A stretch of DNA of 64,000 nt from Candidatus Kirkpatrickella diaphorinae (GCF_025736875.1 NZ_CP107052.1:291001-355000); one strand, 5' to 3'; numbered from the stretch's first letter, positions 28,240 to 37,315 are shown. Numbers and translations are program-made. Notes: generated by a model not told the origin, from the sequence alone.

Positions 28240-28937
28240 GCGCGACATCACGCGCCTTGCTGGAATTGCGCCAGGCGCGCCCCGCACTTACGCGGAGTCA
28301 TGACCTGACGGGACGTTATGACCTCAGCCTCAATGCGGGTGACTGTGCCGTCATCTCCTGCATGAATGACCTCCTCTCCGCGGCCTTCGTGGATCTGCTG
28401 ATCGGATTGCGGCCTCTCGCTTCAGGGCAGGCCTTCTGCCTGGGGCTGGAGTGGCATCGCCTCTCAGCCAAACGTGCGGATGCGTTACGCGGGCGTATCG
28501 GGCGTTACACCAATCAGGGGGCCTGGGTCGGGCTTTTCACGATGGATACGAACATTCTCTTGCAGCAAATGCACCACACCACCATGCCCATTGCACAACT
28601 CGCGCAGGAGGCTGAATATTTATGCCATATTTTCGACCTGCCGGGACTGCCGACTTTGAGGCCCGACCTCATGCTCGCGCGGGATCGTCGCAAAGCGGGC
28701 CTTGTGCGTGCTTTTCTGGCGCGCCCGCCTTTGGTGATCCTTGAAAATCCATTGGATGAGGATACAGGTCTGGACGCGGATATCGTGCTTCAGAAGGTGA
28801 CGGAGGCACGTCTTCAGGGCACGGGCTTTCTGTGCCTCACGCAGAACCCGGCGCTCTGGTCGCGCTATCGTGGCCGCGGCGTCAAATTCTATCAGCTTTA
28901 CGAGAACGGTCTGGAACCGATCGCGGGGGGGGAATAA
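28236..28937 (+). CDS. catalytically degenerate MlaF-like ABC ATPase homologue
   Basis: A 233-residue protein in the slot of the ABC ATPase of an Mla operon. The fold can be traced: the Walker A site reads ISCMNDLLSAA (40-50) with no Gly-rich loop or Lys; the Q-loop region is YTNQGAWVGLF (91-101) with Gln 94; the signature position reads LMLARDRRKAGLVRA instead of LSGG; Walker B is PLVILEN (165-171) with Asp changed to Glu and the catalytic Glu to Asn; and the H-loop is CLTQNP with Gln 203 for His. Every ATP-handling motif is changed, yet the frame is intact and both ends overlap neighbours. Either it is a structural pseudo-ATPase or it works with a separate active ATPase. Confidence 0.8.
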   Translation: MSATSRALLELRQARPALTRSHDLTGRYDLSLNAGDCAVISCMNDLLSAAFVDLLIGLRPLASGQAFCLGLEWHRLSAKRADALRGRIGRYTNQGAWVGLFTMDTNILLQQMHHTTMPIAQLAQEAEYLCHIFDLPGLPTLRPDLMLARDRRKAGLVRAFLARPPLVILENPLDEDTGLDADIVLQKVTEARLQGTGFLCLTQNPALWSRYRGRGVKFYQLYENGLEPIAGGE

Positions 28938-29899
28938 TGCTCGGCTTCCGGAGGCGGCGTGACGCCGATGTGAGTGGCGATCCCACAATGAATTTACGTT
29001 ACGCCAATGAATGGGTCGGCGGGCTTGTGCTTGTCGCGATTGGTGTCTTCATTTTTGCGGTGATACAGGCCGGCGTGTTGCGGGAGTGGCTGACACCCTC
29101 GGGACGCCTGCATTTTCAGCTTCCTCAAAGCGGTATTGCGGGCCTCGCTGTTGGCAATGATGTTGAACTCATGGGCACGCGGATCGGGACCATCCGGGAA
29201 GTGAAAATCAATGATCATGGCAATATGTATGCGATCGCCACGATTGACCCGCAATTTGAGCCTTTCATCCGTGATGACAGTAAAGCCGTCATTAAAAGGC
29301 GCTTCGTCGTGGCCGGGGCGAGTTATATTGAACTGACACGCGGGCAGGGCACGCCGCTGGACTGGACCTTTGCCGCAGTGCGGGCGGAGGCGGAGCAAAA
29401 TCCGGGCGACCTCATTATCAAAACCGTCAATGATGTCCGGGCGCAGCTTGTCCCGACAATCCAAAGTGCCGAGAAAATGGTGACAGACCTTGCCGCCGTG
29501 ACGACGGCCCTTAAAGACGGCCAGGGGCTTGCTGGCGGGCTGATCATGGATCACAAACTTCTCGCACGTGCTGACAGGATGACGCGGGACCTGCAACAAA
29601 CGATTGCCCAGCTTCGACCGCTCGGGAAGCAGGTTGACGCGATCATGAAGCAGACAAACGGGGCGGTCAGCAACGTCCATCAGATTACGGACGGGCTCAA
29701 GCGCTCGACGCCGCAAATCCGGTCCACCATCACCAATGTTGACCAGGCAAGTGTTGCGCTTCCGGCCCTGTTGACCCAGGCGCAGATGACGGCGGATAGT
29801 CTGCGCAAATTATCGGATCAGCTTCGGCAGTCCTGGATTCTGGGCGGCGGTGCGGCATCCCCTCAGAATGACCTGCCGGTCGGGGAGATTTCACCATGA
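28937..29899 (+). CDS. mlaD: MlaD-type MCE-domain protein
   Basis: The ATG shares a base with the stop of the pseudo-ATPase gene (TAATG). About 320 residues: a short basic cytosolic N-terminus, one TM (about 25-45), an MCE domain (about 55-135, with SGIAGLAVGNDVELMGTRIG), then a long helical periplasmic tail with ITDGLKRSTPQIRSTITN-like heptads. It would form the periplasmic lipid-binding ring above the permease. Longer open frame upstream of 28937 runs inside the preceding gene and is ignored. Stop overlaps the lipoprotein start. Confidence 0.88.
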   Translation: MLGFRRRRDADVSGDPTMNLRYANEWVGGLVLVAIGVFIFAVIQAGVLREWLTPSGRLHFQLPQSGIAGLAVGNDVELMGTRIGTIREVKINDHGNMYAIATIDPQFEPFIRDDSKAVIKRRFVVAGASYIELTRGQGTPLDWTFAAVRAEAEQNPGDLIIKTVNDVRAQLVPTIQSAEKMVTDLAAVTTALKDGQGLAGGLIMDHKLLARADRMTRDLQQTIAQLRPLGKQVDAIMKQTNGAVSNVHQITDGLKRSTPQIRSTITNVDQASVALPALLTQAQMTADSLRKLSDQLRQSWILGGGAASPQNDLPVGEISP

Positions 29900-30786
29900 C
29901 GCGTCAGCGCCTCAATCGCGCGACGGGGTGCAAGCCCACCGCCCTTCGTCGCTCCCGCTTGTTGATGGCCCTGAGTGGTGCGGTGCTTCTGTCTGCCTGC
30001 GGGCGTGGCGCCGCGCCACCCGTGGCGGATCAGAAAATGCAACAATCGCTGGATGCCGGGCGCAGCGCGTATGATCTCGGCTATCGGACGCAGGCCCTCT
30101 CCGCTTATCGCGTGGCCTATCAGCGCGCCCTTCTGAGTAATGATCAGGCGGGGCTGGGCTCTGCGGGATATAACCTCGCGGTGGTTCATTTGAGGGATCA
30201 TCAATGGCAGGCCGCGCTTGATTCCGTTTCGGTGACGGAAAAGGACCTGGCGATAAGGGGGTTCGGGACGCCGGCGCGTCTGGCGCTCGTGCAGGCGGCG
30301 GCCTTATATCAGGGGAAGAATTATGCCCAGGCTGCGCATATCGCCTGTCACCTGCCTTCCTCGCCTCTCGCATTCGGGCTGAGGGCGCAATATTTCTGCG
30401 GGGTGAGCCATGTTGCGTTGGGTCATGACGCGCAGGCACAGCAATCTTTGACCGTGCTTGACCAGGCGCGCGCGCAGGATCCGCGCCTGAGGGCTGACCG
30501 GGCTGCTCTACGTGCGCAGCTTCGATTGGCTCAGGGGCGCTATGGAGAGAGCCTCAATGCCGCGCAGGAGGCTGTCACACTGAATCGCCTCACCGGGAAT
30601 TACAGTGCGATGCGCCAGATGCTGGATATCGCTTCCGTGAGTGCGGGGAAATTGGGGCGCTCTGACCTTGCGCGTGCGCTGACGCGGCAAAGCCAGCAAA
30701 GTCTGGAAGCTGAAAATGCCGCTCAAATTCCGTCAGATGAGCCGGACGATCTTAGCGCTGGGACGGCATTATCGCATAGCGAATAA
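29896..30786 (+). CDS. lipoprotein with TPR-like helical repeats
   Basis: A 296-residue protein with basic N-terminus, hydrophobic stretch and lipobox LLSAC (Cys 35). The mature part is Ala/Leu/Gln rich with repeats such as AYDLGYRTQALSAYRVAYQRAL and ALGHDAQAQQSL that look like TPR helices; this is judged by eye. It is the fifth gene of the Mla-like operon (ATGA overlap with mlaD) and could be the outer-membrane partner, a role played by other lipoproteins in MCE systems. Its 3' end overlaps a convergent small gene by about 35 bases. Confidence 0.75.
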   Translation: MTRQRLNRATGCKPTALRRSRLLMALSGAVLLSACGRGAAPPVADQKMQQSLDAGRSAYDLGYRTQALSAYRVAYQRALLSNDQAGLGSAGYNLAVVHLRDHQWQAALDSVSVTEKDLAIRGFGTPARLALVQAAALYQGKNYAQAAHIACHLPSSPLAFGLRAQYFCGVSHVALGHDAQAQQSLTVLDQARAQDPRLRADRAALRAQLRLAQGRYGESLNAAQEAVTLNRLTGNYSAMRQMLDIASVSAGKLGRSDLARALTRQSQQSLEAENAAQIPSDEPDDLSAGTALSHSE

Positions 30787-31015
30787 ACGCGGCGATCATG
30801 CCGCCTGGCAGGGCCGTGAGGACGAGTGTAATGAAGGCGCGAAGTGTCAGAGGATGAAGCGATAATATCAGCGCCGCCAGCGCGACCCAGAGAAGTGCGC
30901 TTAAAATATGGCGCAGGCGTTCCACTGGGACGGAAATAGGGCCTCTGAACTGGGTCACGGCAATGCCCAGAAGCAGAACGGCCCACGCCGATATATCGAA
31001 ACCGATATGCATCAT
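30752..31015 (-). CDS. small membrane protein of the PepSY unit
   Basis: An 87-residue protein with three hydrophobic segments (WAVLLLGIAV, LLWVALAALIL, ALPGGMIAAFI). Its ATG overlaps the stop of the PepSY gene (ATGA), so it is made with it. It resembles the small DUF3325-like membrane proteins that sit beside PepSY siderophore genes in other proteobacteria, but I cannot confirm the family. Its end overlaps the convergent lipoprotein gene. Confidence 0.6.
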   Translation of the reverse strand: MMHIGFDISAWAVLLLGIAVTQFRGPISVPVERLRHILSALLWVALAALILSLHPLTLRAFITLVLTALPGGMIAAFIRYAIMPSQR

Positions 31016-32454
31016 GATTTCAGACGCCGGGCACCGCCAAGCGCAAGGAGGCCCAATATGGCGGCGATGAAATCAACCGTGAGATAGATGCGGGACGCCT
31101 CATGCCAGGCTATCTCGCGCGTTGAAAAATCAAGCACTGGGATGGCCAGACCGGCCAAGGCGATGGCGATAAGCTGACGACGCCAGGCTGTCATGGAGCG
31201 TCCCCTGAAAACATCCAGCGAAGCGGCGGCAATGGCGATGATCCAGACTGAAAAGAAGATGCTTGTCTCGACGTGACAACTCTTCACCATTCCTCCCGGA
31301 AGCACACGGCTTGACGCAAGATAAGCGAGCATGGCGAGCGGCAACGCTGTCGTCACGGCCAGTGTCGCCGCTTCTCCCAATCTGAAGCTGGACCGATGCC
31401 CGTTTGCGCTGCGTCTTTTCATAAGAAAAATGACAAGTCCCGCGGACATCATCCAACTTCCGGCGAGCCCTCCGGTAAAATAGAGGAAGCGAAACGGATA
31501 TCGGGCCCAACGCGCGTAATGGAGTCCGGCAAGCCAGCCTTTGACATTGGCAATATCCGCTTGATGTCGCTCAAGCCGGACGTCGCCTGTGGGGAGGGGC
31601 GCGATGAAGGCGTCGCGGGTGATGACCGTGCTGGCCATATCGTTGCGAAAATATCGGATGTCCTTCTGCGTGAAGGTGATGAAGCCAACCTTCCCCTTGC
31701 CAAAAACCCCTTCCGCCTGATGGAGCAACCGGGAAATTTCGGGCGCCTCCAACGGTGCTTGCGGTGGCATGGCGGGTTTTTTCGCTTCATGCACTTTATT
31801 GTGCGGCATGGACGGGAAAAGTCGCATCGCGTGGATTGACGCGCCCGTGTAAGCCATCATCGCCATAAACGGGATGAGCAGCACGCCAACCAAGATGTGC
31901 GCGTCCGTCCAGGAGCGCACCCAAGGCCCCTGACGCCGGAAAAGCAAAAAATTAGGCAGAAGCCGCTTTAGCTGGATGATCACGCCCGCCCCCAGCGTGA
32001 CGAGGAGCATCAGCGCCGCGATCTCTGTCGGGATGCTGCCCCAGGGTTTCGGGAGGAACAAGCCATGGTGAAACACATAGAAAAACGTGCCGCCATAAGT
32101 GACGCGGCGCGTGCGCAGTGCGCCGGAGGACGGGTCAATGACCGGGCCGATGAAGCTCGTGCCATCATAATGCACGACACGCAAAAACGGGTCACGGATG
32201 GAGGGAAGGATGATAAGCGGGATGAAGCCACGCGCCTGCATCTGCGCAACTTCATCGATCGCCGTGTTCATCCCGGCTTCACTTATGTTGGGAGAAGGAT
32301 CGCGCGCGAGTTCAGGCTGCATCCAGCGCGTGATTTCCGTGTCGAAACTGGTGAGCGCACCACAGGAAAAAATCACAACCAGGAGAAGTCCCGCAATAAA
32401 GCCGACCCATGCGTGCAGCCAACCCATGCGTTGGCGCAGCGTGTCACTGAACAT
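31012..32454 (-). CDS. PepSY-associated membrane protein (probable ferric-siderophore reductase)
   Basis: A 480-residue inner-membrane protein. TM1 with MGWLHAWVGFIAGLLLVVIF is the typical PepSY_TM start; two periplasmic PepSY-like stretches, TYGGTFFYVFHHGLFLP after TM1 and a central HIMVGVLL-like TM pair, then a C-terminal run of four TM helices. Conserved His residues in TM1 and HHGLF could bind haem or metal. Related proteins (e.g. FpvG type) reduce ferric siderophores in the periplasm. The divergent TonB receptor supports a role in iron uptake. Confidence 0.85.
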   Translation of the reverse strand: MFSDTLRQRMGWLHAWVGFIAGLLLVVIFSCGALTSFDTEITRWMQPELARDPSPNISEAGMNTAIDEVAQMQARGFIPLIILPSIRDPFLRVVHYDGTSFIGPVIDPSSGALRTRRVTYGGTFFYVFHHGLFLPKPWGSIPTEIAALMLLVTLGAGVIIQLKRLLPNFLLFRRQGPWVRSWTDAHILVGVLLIPFMAMMAYTGASIHAMRLFPSMPHNKVHEAKKPAMPPQAPLEAPEISRLLHQAEGVFGKGKVGFITFTQKDIRYFRNDMASTVITRDAFIAPLPTGDVRLERHQADIANVKGWLAGLHYARWARYPFRFLYFTGGLAGSWMMSAGLVIFLMKRRSANGHRSSFRLGEAATLAVTTALPLAMLAYLASSRVLPGGMVKSCHVETSIFFSVWIIAIAAASLDVFRGRSMTAWRRQLIAIALAGLAIPVLDFSTREIAWHEASRIYLTVDFIAAILGLLALGGARRLKS

Positions 32455-32770
32455 GGGGAGAATAATGCGCCTGACTTAAAGCATGTCCCGCGGCACCTGC
32501 GCCTTCCTGATGGGGCAGGGCGACATCACGTCGTTTAAACGGAATTGAAAAGAGGGCGAGTAGAAAAGCAGGCATGAGAAAACAGACCAGCAAATAGCTG
32601 CAATGTGGCGCGAAAGGACAGTGATAATGTGTTGCCACCCATTGATCGAGCTTCAACGCGCCGAACCCGAGCACCCACACACCGGCCAGCCCGCCAAGGA
32701 GCCGGCGCGCACGACGTCCGTTGAAGCGGCGCGCGGCCCGCCCGCGCGCATGATTAAGATTGTGTCTCAC
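32444..32770 (-). CDS. small basic membrane protein, first gene of the PepSY unit
   Basis: With a GTG start at 32770 the product has 108 residues: a basic N-terminus (GRAARRFNGRRARRL), one to two hydrophobic segments (LLGGLAGVWVLGFGAL and YLLVCFLMPAFLLALF) separated by a HYHCPFAPHC loop with two Cys and His, and a polar tail. The open frame extends upstream to 32899, but that would run into the divergent receptor promoter. It overlaps the PepSY start. No family recognised; the Cys/His loop could bind metal. Confidence 0.55.
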   Translation of the reverse strand: MRHNLNHARGRAARRFNGRRARRLLGGLAGVWVLGFGALKLDQWVATHYHCPFAPHCSYLLVCFLMPAFLLALFSIPFKRRDVALPHQEGAGAAGHALSQAHYSPHVQ

Positions 32771-32829
32771 TTGCAACAACTTATACGAACCGTCCGAAAA
32801 AGCAAAAAACTGGTTAATTTCCAATTGCA

Positions 32830-32853
32830 ACTGTTTCTCATTTGAGACAACTG
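32830..32853. promoter_or_regulatory. possible iron-responsive operator between PepSY unit and TonB receptor
   Basis: An inverted repeat centred at 32841-32842 reads TCTCA-TT-TGAGA (32836-32847) within CTGTTTCTCATTTGAGACAA, in the divergent promoter region 49 bases or more before the receptor start. The TGAGA/TCTCA halves resemble Fur-type sites, but the match is partial. Confidence 0.35.
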
Positions 32854-32900
32854 GAAGGAAGTTGAAGTCAGTTCGACCCTTTGTCAATAAACATTTCACG

Positions 32901-35135
32901 ATGGAGTCTCTTTTGGCGACCTCTCATACCCGCCAATTCTCTCGTTCTTTTACGCGGGTTGGCCTTACCGTTCTCGGCGCCTCAATAGGTTTCACCGCGC
33001 AGGCAGCACCGACGACGCCTGTCGATGCAGGGACGCATCAATCTTCAGCCAGCAATGTGACATCCGTAAATGCGTCGGATCGGGAAAATCTCGTCGTCCG
33101 CGCCAAACGTGAGAATCAGATGGAAGTCACGCAGAGTGGCGATCTCGGCGTGTTGGGGCATATGAGCGGACTCGATGCGCCTTTCAATGTGCGCAGTTAT
33201 ACCTCCAGCATCATGCTCAATCAGCAGGCCCAGACGCTGGGGGAGGTGCTTGAAAATGACCCTTCCGTGCGGATGACGCTCGGCTACGGTAATTTCTCCC
33301 AGATGTTCATTATTCGCGGCCTGGCTGTCGCCGGAGATGATGTCGGGATTGACGGGCTCTACGGCATTGCGCCCCGCCAGCTCCTCCTGCCGCAATTATA
33401 TGAGCAGGTGCAGGTGCTTAACGGCACCAATGCATTTGTAAATGGTGCGGCCCCAGGTGGGACCTCAATCGGTGGCAGCGTCAATCTTAAACTGAAGCAG
33501 GCGGCGAAGGACCCGATCACGCGCCTCACGGGCAATTACGGCTCTCGCGGTCAGGGGGGTGGCGCGCTCGATGTCAGTCGGCGATTCGGGCGAAATGATC
33601 AGTTCGGTTTCCGGCTGAATGCGGCAGGGATGGGGGGCAATGACGCCATTGAGGGTGAAAGGCGTCGTGCTGTCGCCATTGGCGGTGCCTTTGACTGGCA
33701 TGATGTTTCCAACCATACGCGGCTGATCACCGATATCGCTTACCAGAATCAGGGCGTCTATCATGGTCGCCCGGGTGTGCTGCTGTCATCCACCCTGACA
33801 TCCGTCCCCCGCCCGCCAGCTTCCTCCGCCAATTACGGATTGCCCTGGACTTACACCAACCTCAATTACCTTTTCGGCCTGATGAGGCTTGAGCATGATT
33901 TCACCCCGCATTTGATGGGTTACGCGTCATTTGGGGGGCAGAGCGGGTGGGAAAAGGGCGATTACGCCCAGCCAACCGTCACAAATGTGCAGACAGGGGC
34001 GGCCACTTATGGCGGCATGTACGTCCCCGCCGTCACCACCAATGAAAGCCTTCAGGCGGGTTTCCGCGGGAGGTTCGATACCGGGCCGCTGCGGCACGAA
34101 GTCAATCTCGGTGGCTCTTCCGTATGGACAAATATGGCGACTGCTTATTCCATGGCGCTGACGAAAGGAGACACAAATCTCTACGGCCCTTACGGAAATC
34201 AGGCACATCTGCCGTACAGCTTTTCAGGGGGTAACGTCGATAATCCGCAGCTCAATAATGCGACGCGCCTCTGGAGTCTCTTCTTCTCCGATACGGTCAA
34301 GGCTTTTCATGACCGTGTCGCTTTAACCGCCGGGTTCCGCTACCAGAATATCCGGCAGATTTCCTATAATTACGGCGCCAGCCCGGCGGATCGTTACGCG
34401 CAGGGCGCCTTTACGCCGGTTGTCGGCCTGACCGTACACCCCACGCGCCACACGGCAATCTACTTCAACCGGTCAGAGGGCCTGGCACCTGGCCCGACAG
34501 CGGGCGGCAATGTCGTGAACCTTGGGGAAATCTTCCCGCCTTACCGCACCGTGCAATATGAAGTGGGTGCGAAATATATCCAGCGCAATTTCGCGGCGTC
34601 GCTCGCACTTTTCCAGATGAGCATCCCCAGCTCCTATGTCGAGCCGTTGGGCGATACGGGGCGGTCCATTTATACCGTCAATGGCATGCAGCATAATCGC
34701 GGCATTGAGCTCAATATCAACGGCACAATCGTCAAGGGACTGCGCTTTAATGGCGGCGCCACCGTCCTTGATGCAACGCAGGTCCGCACGGCGAATGACG
34801 CGCAGAATGGTCTCAAATCGCTGGGCGTGCCGGGCTACATGATCAGCGGCAATATTGAATATGATGTACCCAAACTGAAGGGACTGACCCTCGTCGCCCG
34901 TGTCGAACAGACGGGACATCAATGGGCCAATGCCAATAACACACAGCGTGTTCCGGCCTGGACGCGTGCTGATCTTGCGGCGCGCTATGTCTTCCTCGCC
35001 GGTAAGAAACCGCTGACATTGCGCTTCGGTGTCGATAACATTGCCAATAACAGTTATTGGACGTCCGCCTATGGCGGCTACCTTTATCAGGGCTTGCCGC
35101 GCGTCTATAAATTCTCATTCACGACGGATTTGTAA
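32901..35135 (+). CDS. TonB-dependent siderophore receptor
   Basis: An outer-membrane receptor of 744 residues from MESLLATSH. A signal peptide ends near TAQAA; the plug domain carries ENLVVRAKRE, the TLGEVLENDPSVR block, FIIRGL and PGGTSIGGSVNL; a 22-strand barrel follows with the C-terminal aromatic motif LPRVYKFSFTTDL. There is no clear N-terminal signalling domain. It is divergent from a PepSY reductase-like gene, which fits ferric-siderophore import. The ligand cannot be read. An ATG-less open frame upstream to 32760 is promoter sequence. Confidence 0.92.
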   Translation: MESLLATSHTRQFSRSFTRVGLTVLGASIGFTAQAAPTTPVDAGTHQSSASNVTSVNASDRENLVVRAKRENQMEVTQSGDLGVLGHMSGLDAPFNVRSYTSSIMLNQQAQTLGEVLENDPSVRMTLGYGNFSQMFIIRGLAVAGDDVGIDGLYGIAPRQLLLPQLYEQVQVLNGTNAFVNGAAPGGTSIGGSVNLKLKQAAKDPITRLTGNYGSRGQGGGALDVSRRFGRNDQFGFRLNAAGMGGNDAIEGERRRAVAIGGAFDWHDVSNHTRLITDIAYQNQGVYHGRPGVLLSSTLTSVPRPPASSANYGLPWTYTNLNYLFGLMRLEHDFTPHLMGYASFGGQSGWEKGDYAQPTVTNVQTGAATYGGMYVPAVTTNESLQAGFRGRFDTGPLRHEVNLGGSSVWTNMATAYSMALTKGDTNLYGPYGNQAHLPYSFSGGNVDNPQLNNATRLWSLFFSDTVKAFHDRVALTAGFRYQNIRQISYNYGASPADRYAQGAFTPVVGLTVHPTRHTAIYFNRSEGLAPGPTAGGNVVNLGEIFPPYRTVQYEVGAKYIQRNFAASLALFQMSIPSSYVEPLGDTGRSIYTVNGMQHNRGIELNINGTIVKGLRFNGGATVLDATQVRTANDAQNGLKSLGVPGYMISGNIEYDVPKLKGLTLVARVEQTGHQWANANNTQRVPAWTRADLAARYVFLAGKKPLTLRFGVDNIANNSYWTSAYGGYLYQGLPRVYKFSFTTDL

Positions 35136-35138
35136 CGC

Positions 35139-35167
35139 AAAAAGGGGCGGTGACATCCGCCCCTTTT
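35139..35167 (+). terminator. intrinsic terminator after the TonB receptor
   Basis: Arms GGGGCGG (35144-35150) and CCGCCCC (35157-35163) with a 6-base loop; AAAAA precedes and TTTT follows, so it can act in both directions. Confidence 0.82.
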
Positions 35168-35177
35168 CTCTCTCTGC

Positions 35178-35221
35178 AAAAACCGCCTTGCAGCCTGATG
35201 AATCAGGGCAGAGCGGTTTTT
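35178..35221. terminator. bidirectional stem-loop between TonB receptor and bioB
   Basis: Outer arms AAAAACCGC (35178-35186) and GCGGTTTTT (35213-35221) enclose an inner CTGAT/ATCAG stem. A and T runs on the two sides allow termination on either strand; on the minus strand it follows bioB directly. Confidence 0.7.
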
Positions 35222-35231
35222 CTATGCGGCG

Positions 35232-36242
35232 CTAATGGGTTTTTGTCGCGGGGCGCATACCGAGTTGCGCCAAAAGGCGACGATCACGATGCTCGCTCGG
35301 GTTTGGTGTCGTCAGAAGTTTATCACCACAGAAAATCGAGTTCGCGCCCGCCATGAAGACAAGTGCATGGGCCTCGTCACTCAAAAGTTCACGCCCTGCC
35401 GCCAGGCGGACATGGCTTGCGGGCATGGTGATCCGGGCTGTTGCGACCACACGCGCAAAAGTGATGGGGTCAATCGGCGCCGCATTCTCAAGCGGTGTGC
35501 CAGCGACACGGATGAGGAGGTTGATCGGCACGCTCTCCGGGTGCTGGGGCAGGTTGGCGAGGGTCATAATCAGCCCGGCGCGGTCGTTCTCATCCTCACC
35601 CATCCCGACAATCCCGCCACAACAGACATGAATGCCCGCCTCACGCACATTTTCGAGCGTATCAAGACGGTCCTGATAGGTGCGGGTGGAGATGATCTGG
35701 CTGTAAAATTCCTCTGACGTGTCGAGATTATGGTTATAATAATCGAGCCCTGCTTCCTTGAGGGCCGCACTCTGCGCGGCTGTCAACATGCCGAGCGTGA
35801 CGCAGCTTTCCAGCCCCAGTGATTTGACGCCGCGGATCATCTCACACACGGTTTCGAGGTCATGGTCCTTGGGGGACCGCCACGCGGCGCCCATGCAGAA
35901 GCGTCCGGCCCCCGCATCTTTCGCGCGCTTCGCCTCATCAAGCACTTTCTCAATGCTCATCAAGCGCTCTGCCTGCTGACGCTCAGCATGTCGGGCGCTT
36001 TGGGGGCAATAGGCGCAGTCCTCGGGGCATCCCCCTGTTTTAATGGAAAGAAGCGTCGAGATCTGGACTTCATTCGGGTCAAAATAGGTGCGATGCAGGC
36101 TTTGCGCCGTGTACATCAGCTCCGGGAAGGGCAGCGCCAGCAGGGCCGCGACCTCGTCACGCGTCCAATCGTGCCTTATCTCGGATTTTCGGGTCGTATC
36201 CGTGGATCGGGTGACGGGTTGCGCGTGTAAGGCCGTATTCAT
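35232..36242 (-). CDS. bioB: biotin synthase
   Basis: A radical SAM enzyme that inserts sulfur into dethiobiotin. The SAM-cluster motif is CPEDCAYC (Cys 72, 76, 79); [18 protein letters not shown] is the BioB hallmark, and YNHNLDTS and [10 protein letters not shown] (second-cluster Cys) follow. Length 336 is normal. It stands alone without bioF/A/D next to it. It is divergent from a ferritin-like gene with a 209-base gap to the latter's ATG. Confidence 0.96.
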   Translation of the reverse strand: MNTALHAQPVTRSTDTTRKSEIRHDWTRDEVAALLALPFPELMYTAQSLHRTYFDPNEVQISTLLSIKTGGCPEDCAYCPQSARHAERQQAERLMSIEKVLDEAKRAKDAGAGRFCMGAAWRSPKDHDLETVCEMIRGVKSLGLESCVTLGMLTAAQSAALKEAGLDYYNHNLDTSEEFYSQIISTRTYQDRLDTLENVREAGIHVCCGGIVGMGEDENDRAGLIMTLANLPQHPESVPINLLIRVAGTPLENAAPIDPITFARVVATARITMPASHVRLAAGRELLSDEAHALVFMAGANSIFCGDKLLTTPNPSEHRDRRLLAQLGMRPATKTH

Positions 36243-36451
36243 TGTCGCGAATGCTCCAGAAAACCATCATCAAATCGCCCAGCGATGCCATGAGACGCAT
36301 CATTTGTCACGTCCAGGCAAAGCCGCGACAGGCGACGTGCGCCCTTCGCCAGCGTTAACATTGTCAGACTTCGCTTGATCCTGCGCGCAACGAGGCGCAT
36401 GTTATTAGGTCAGGCGAGGTGTCCGCCGCAAGTGGCACGTTTGGGGATCGT

Positions 36452-37273
36452 ATGAAACACTGGCGCATTGAGCAACTGGATTGGGATGCTTTCGACGTAT
36501 CGAAGGTCGATCCTGAAATTATTCCTATCGTCAAAGCAGCTTCTGTCGTTGAGCGCAATAGTCTGGATTACGCGGCCTACCTTAATAATGTCTTTATTGG
36601 CGACCCGGATTTTGCCAAAGCCGCAGATGCGTGGGCGGTTGAAGAAGTGCAGCATGGCGACGCCTTGGGCAAATGGGCCATGCTCGCGGATCCGACATGG
36701 GATTATAAATTGGCATTTCAGCGTTACCGACAGACTTATAAAATTGACAAGGATGTCGATGCTTCCATCCGAGGCTCCCGCACAGGGGAACTGATCGCGC
36801 GCTGCATGGTGGAGACGGGAACATCCTCGTTTTACACAGCCCTGGCGGATAGCACGGATGAGCCTGTTCTCAAGGCGGTCTGTAAGCAGATCGCTGCTGA
36901 TGAATTCCGCCATTTCAAGCTATTTTATGACCACATGCACCGTTATCTCGGGCGGGAAAAGCTGGGGGTGATCCGTCGGGCGCAGATCGCCTTGGGGCGT
37001 GTGCTTGAAAGCGAGGATGATGAGCTTGCTTCCGCATTCTACACGACAAATGTGCCCGAGGGCACACCTTATGATTACGGGCGCTGCATCGCGGATTACA
37101 TGGCGCGCGCCATGCCACGTTACCGCCCGAACCATATTCAGCGCGTTGTCAGCATGATCTTCAAGACAATCGGGATCAAGCCGCATTCCGCCATCCAGAC
37201 AGGCACGGCGAAGCTGATGTACCGGATCATTCAATTTAAATCCCGGCGATATCAGAAACAACTGGCAGGCTGA
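36452..37273 (+). CDS. ferritin-like diiron protein, function unknown
   Basis: A 273-residue all-helical protein from the ATG with a GGGGA site upstream; a GTG at 36419 is possible. It has the four-helix diiron carboxylate pattern: Glu 34 (VVERNS), E65-x-x-H68 (EEVQHGD), Glu 121 (MVETGTSSF) and E151-x-x-H154 (ADEFRHFKLF). This matches acyl-ACP desaturase/ferritin-like enzymes rather than iron-storing ferritin in length. Substrate unknown; a lipid-modifying or hydroxylase role is possible. It is flanked by bioB and a lipoprotein gene with no obvious redox partner. Confidence 0.78.
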   Translation: MKHWRIEQLDWDAFDVSKVDPEIIPIVKAASVVERNSLDYAAYLNNVFIGDPDFAKAADAWAVEEVQHGDALGKWAMLADPTWDYKLAFQRYRQTYKIDKDVDASIRGSRTGELIARCMVETGTSSFYTALADSTDEPVLKAVCKQIAADEFRHFKLFYDHMHRYLGREKLGVIRRAQIALGRVLESEDDELASAFYTTNVPEGTPYDYGRCIADYMARAMPRYRPNHIQRVVSMIFKTIGIKPHSAIQTGTAKLMYRIIQFKSRRYQKQLAG

Positions 37274-37315
37274 GACAAACCGCGAAGCCTGTCCCAAGAG
37301 CAGGACATCCCGTCA

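Noticed and set aside
32760..32900. Upstream extension of the TonB receptor frame
   Set aside because: It lacks a signal peptide and runs through the divergent promoter region; MESLLATSH gives a proper export signal.
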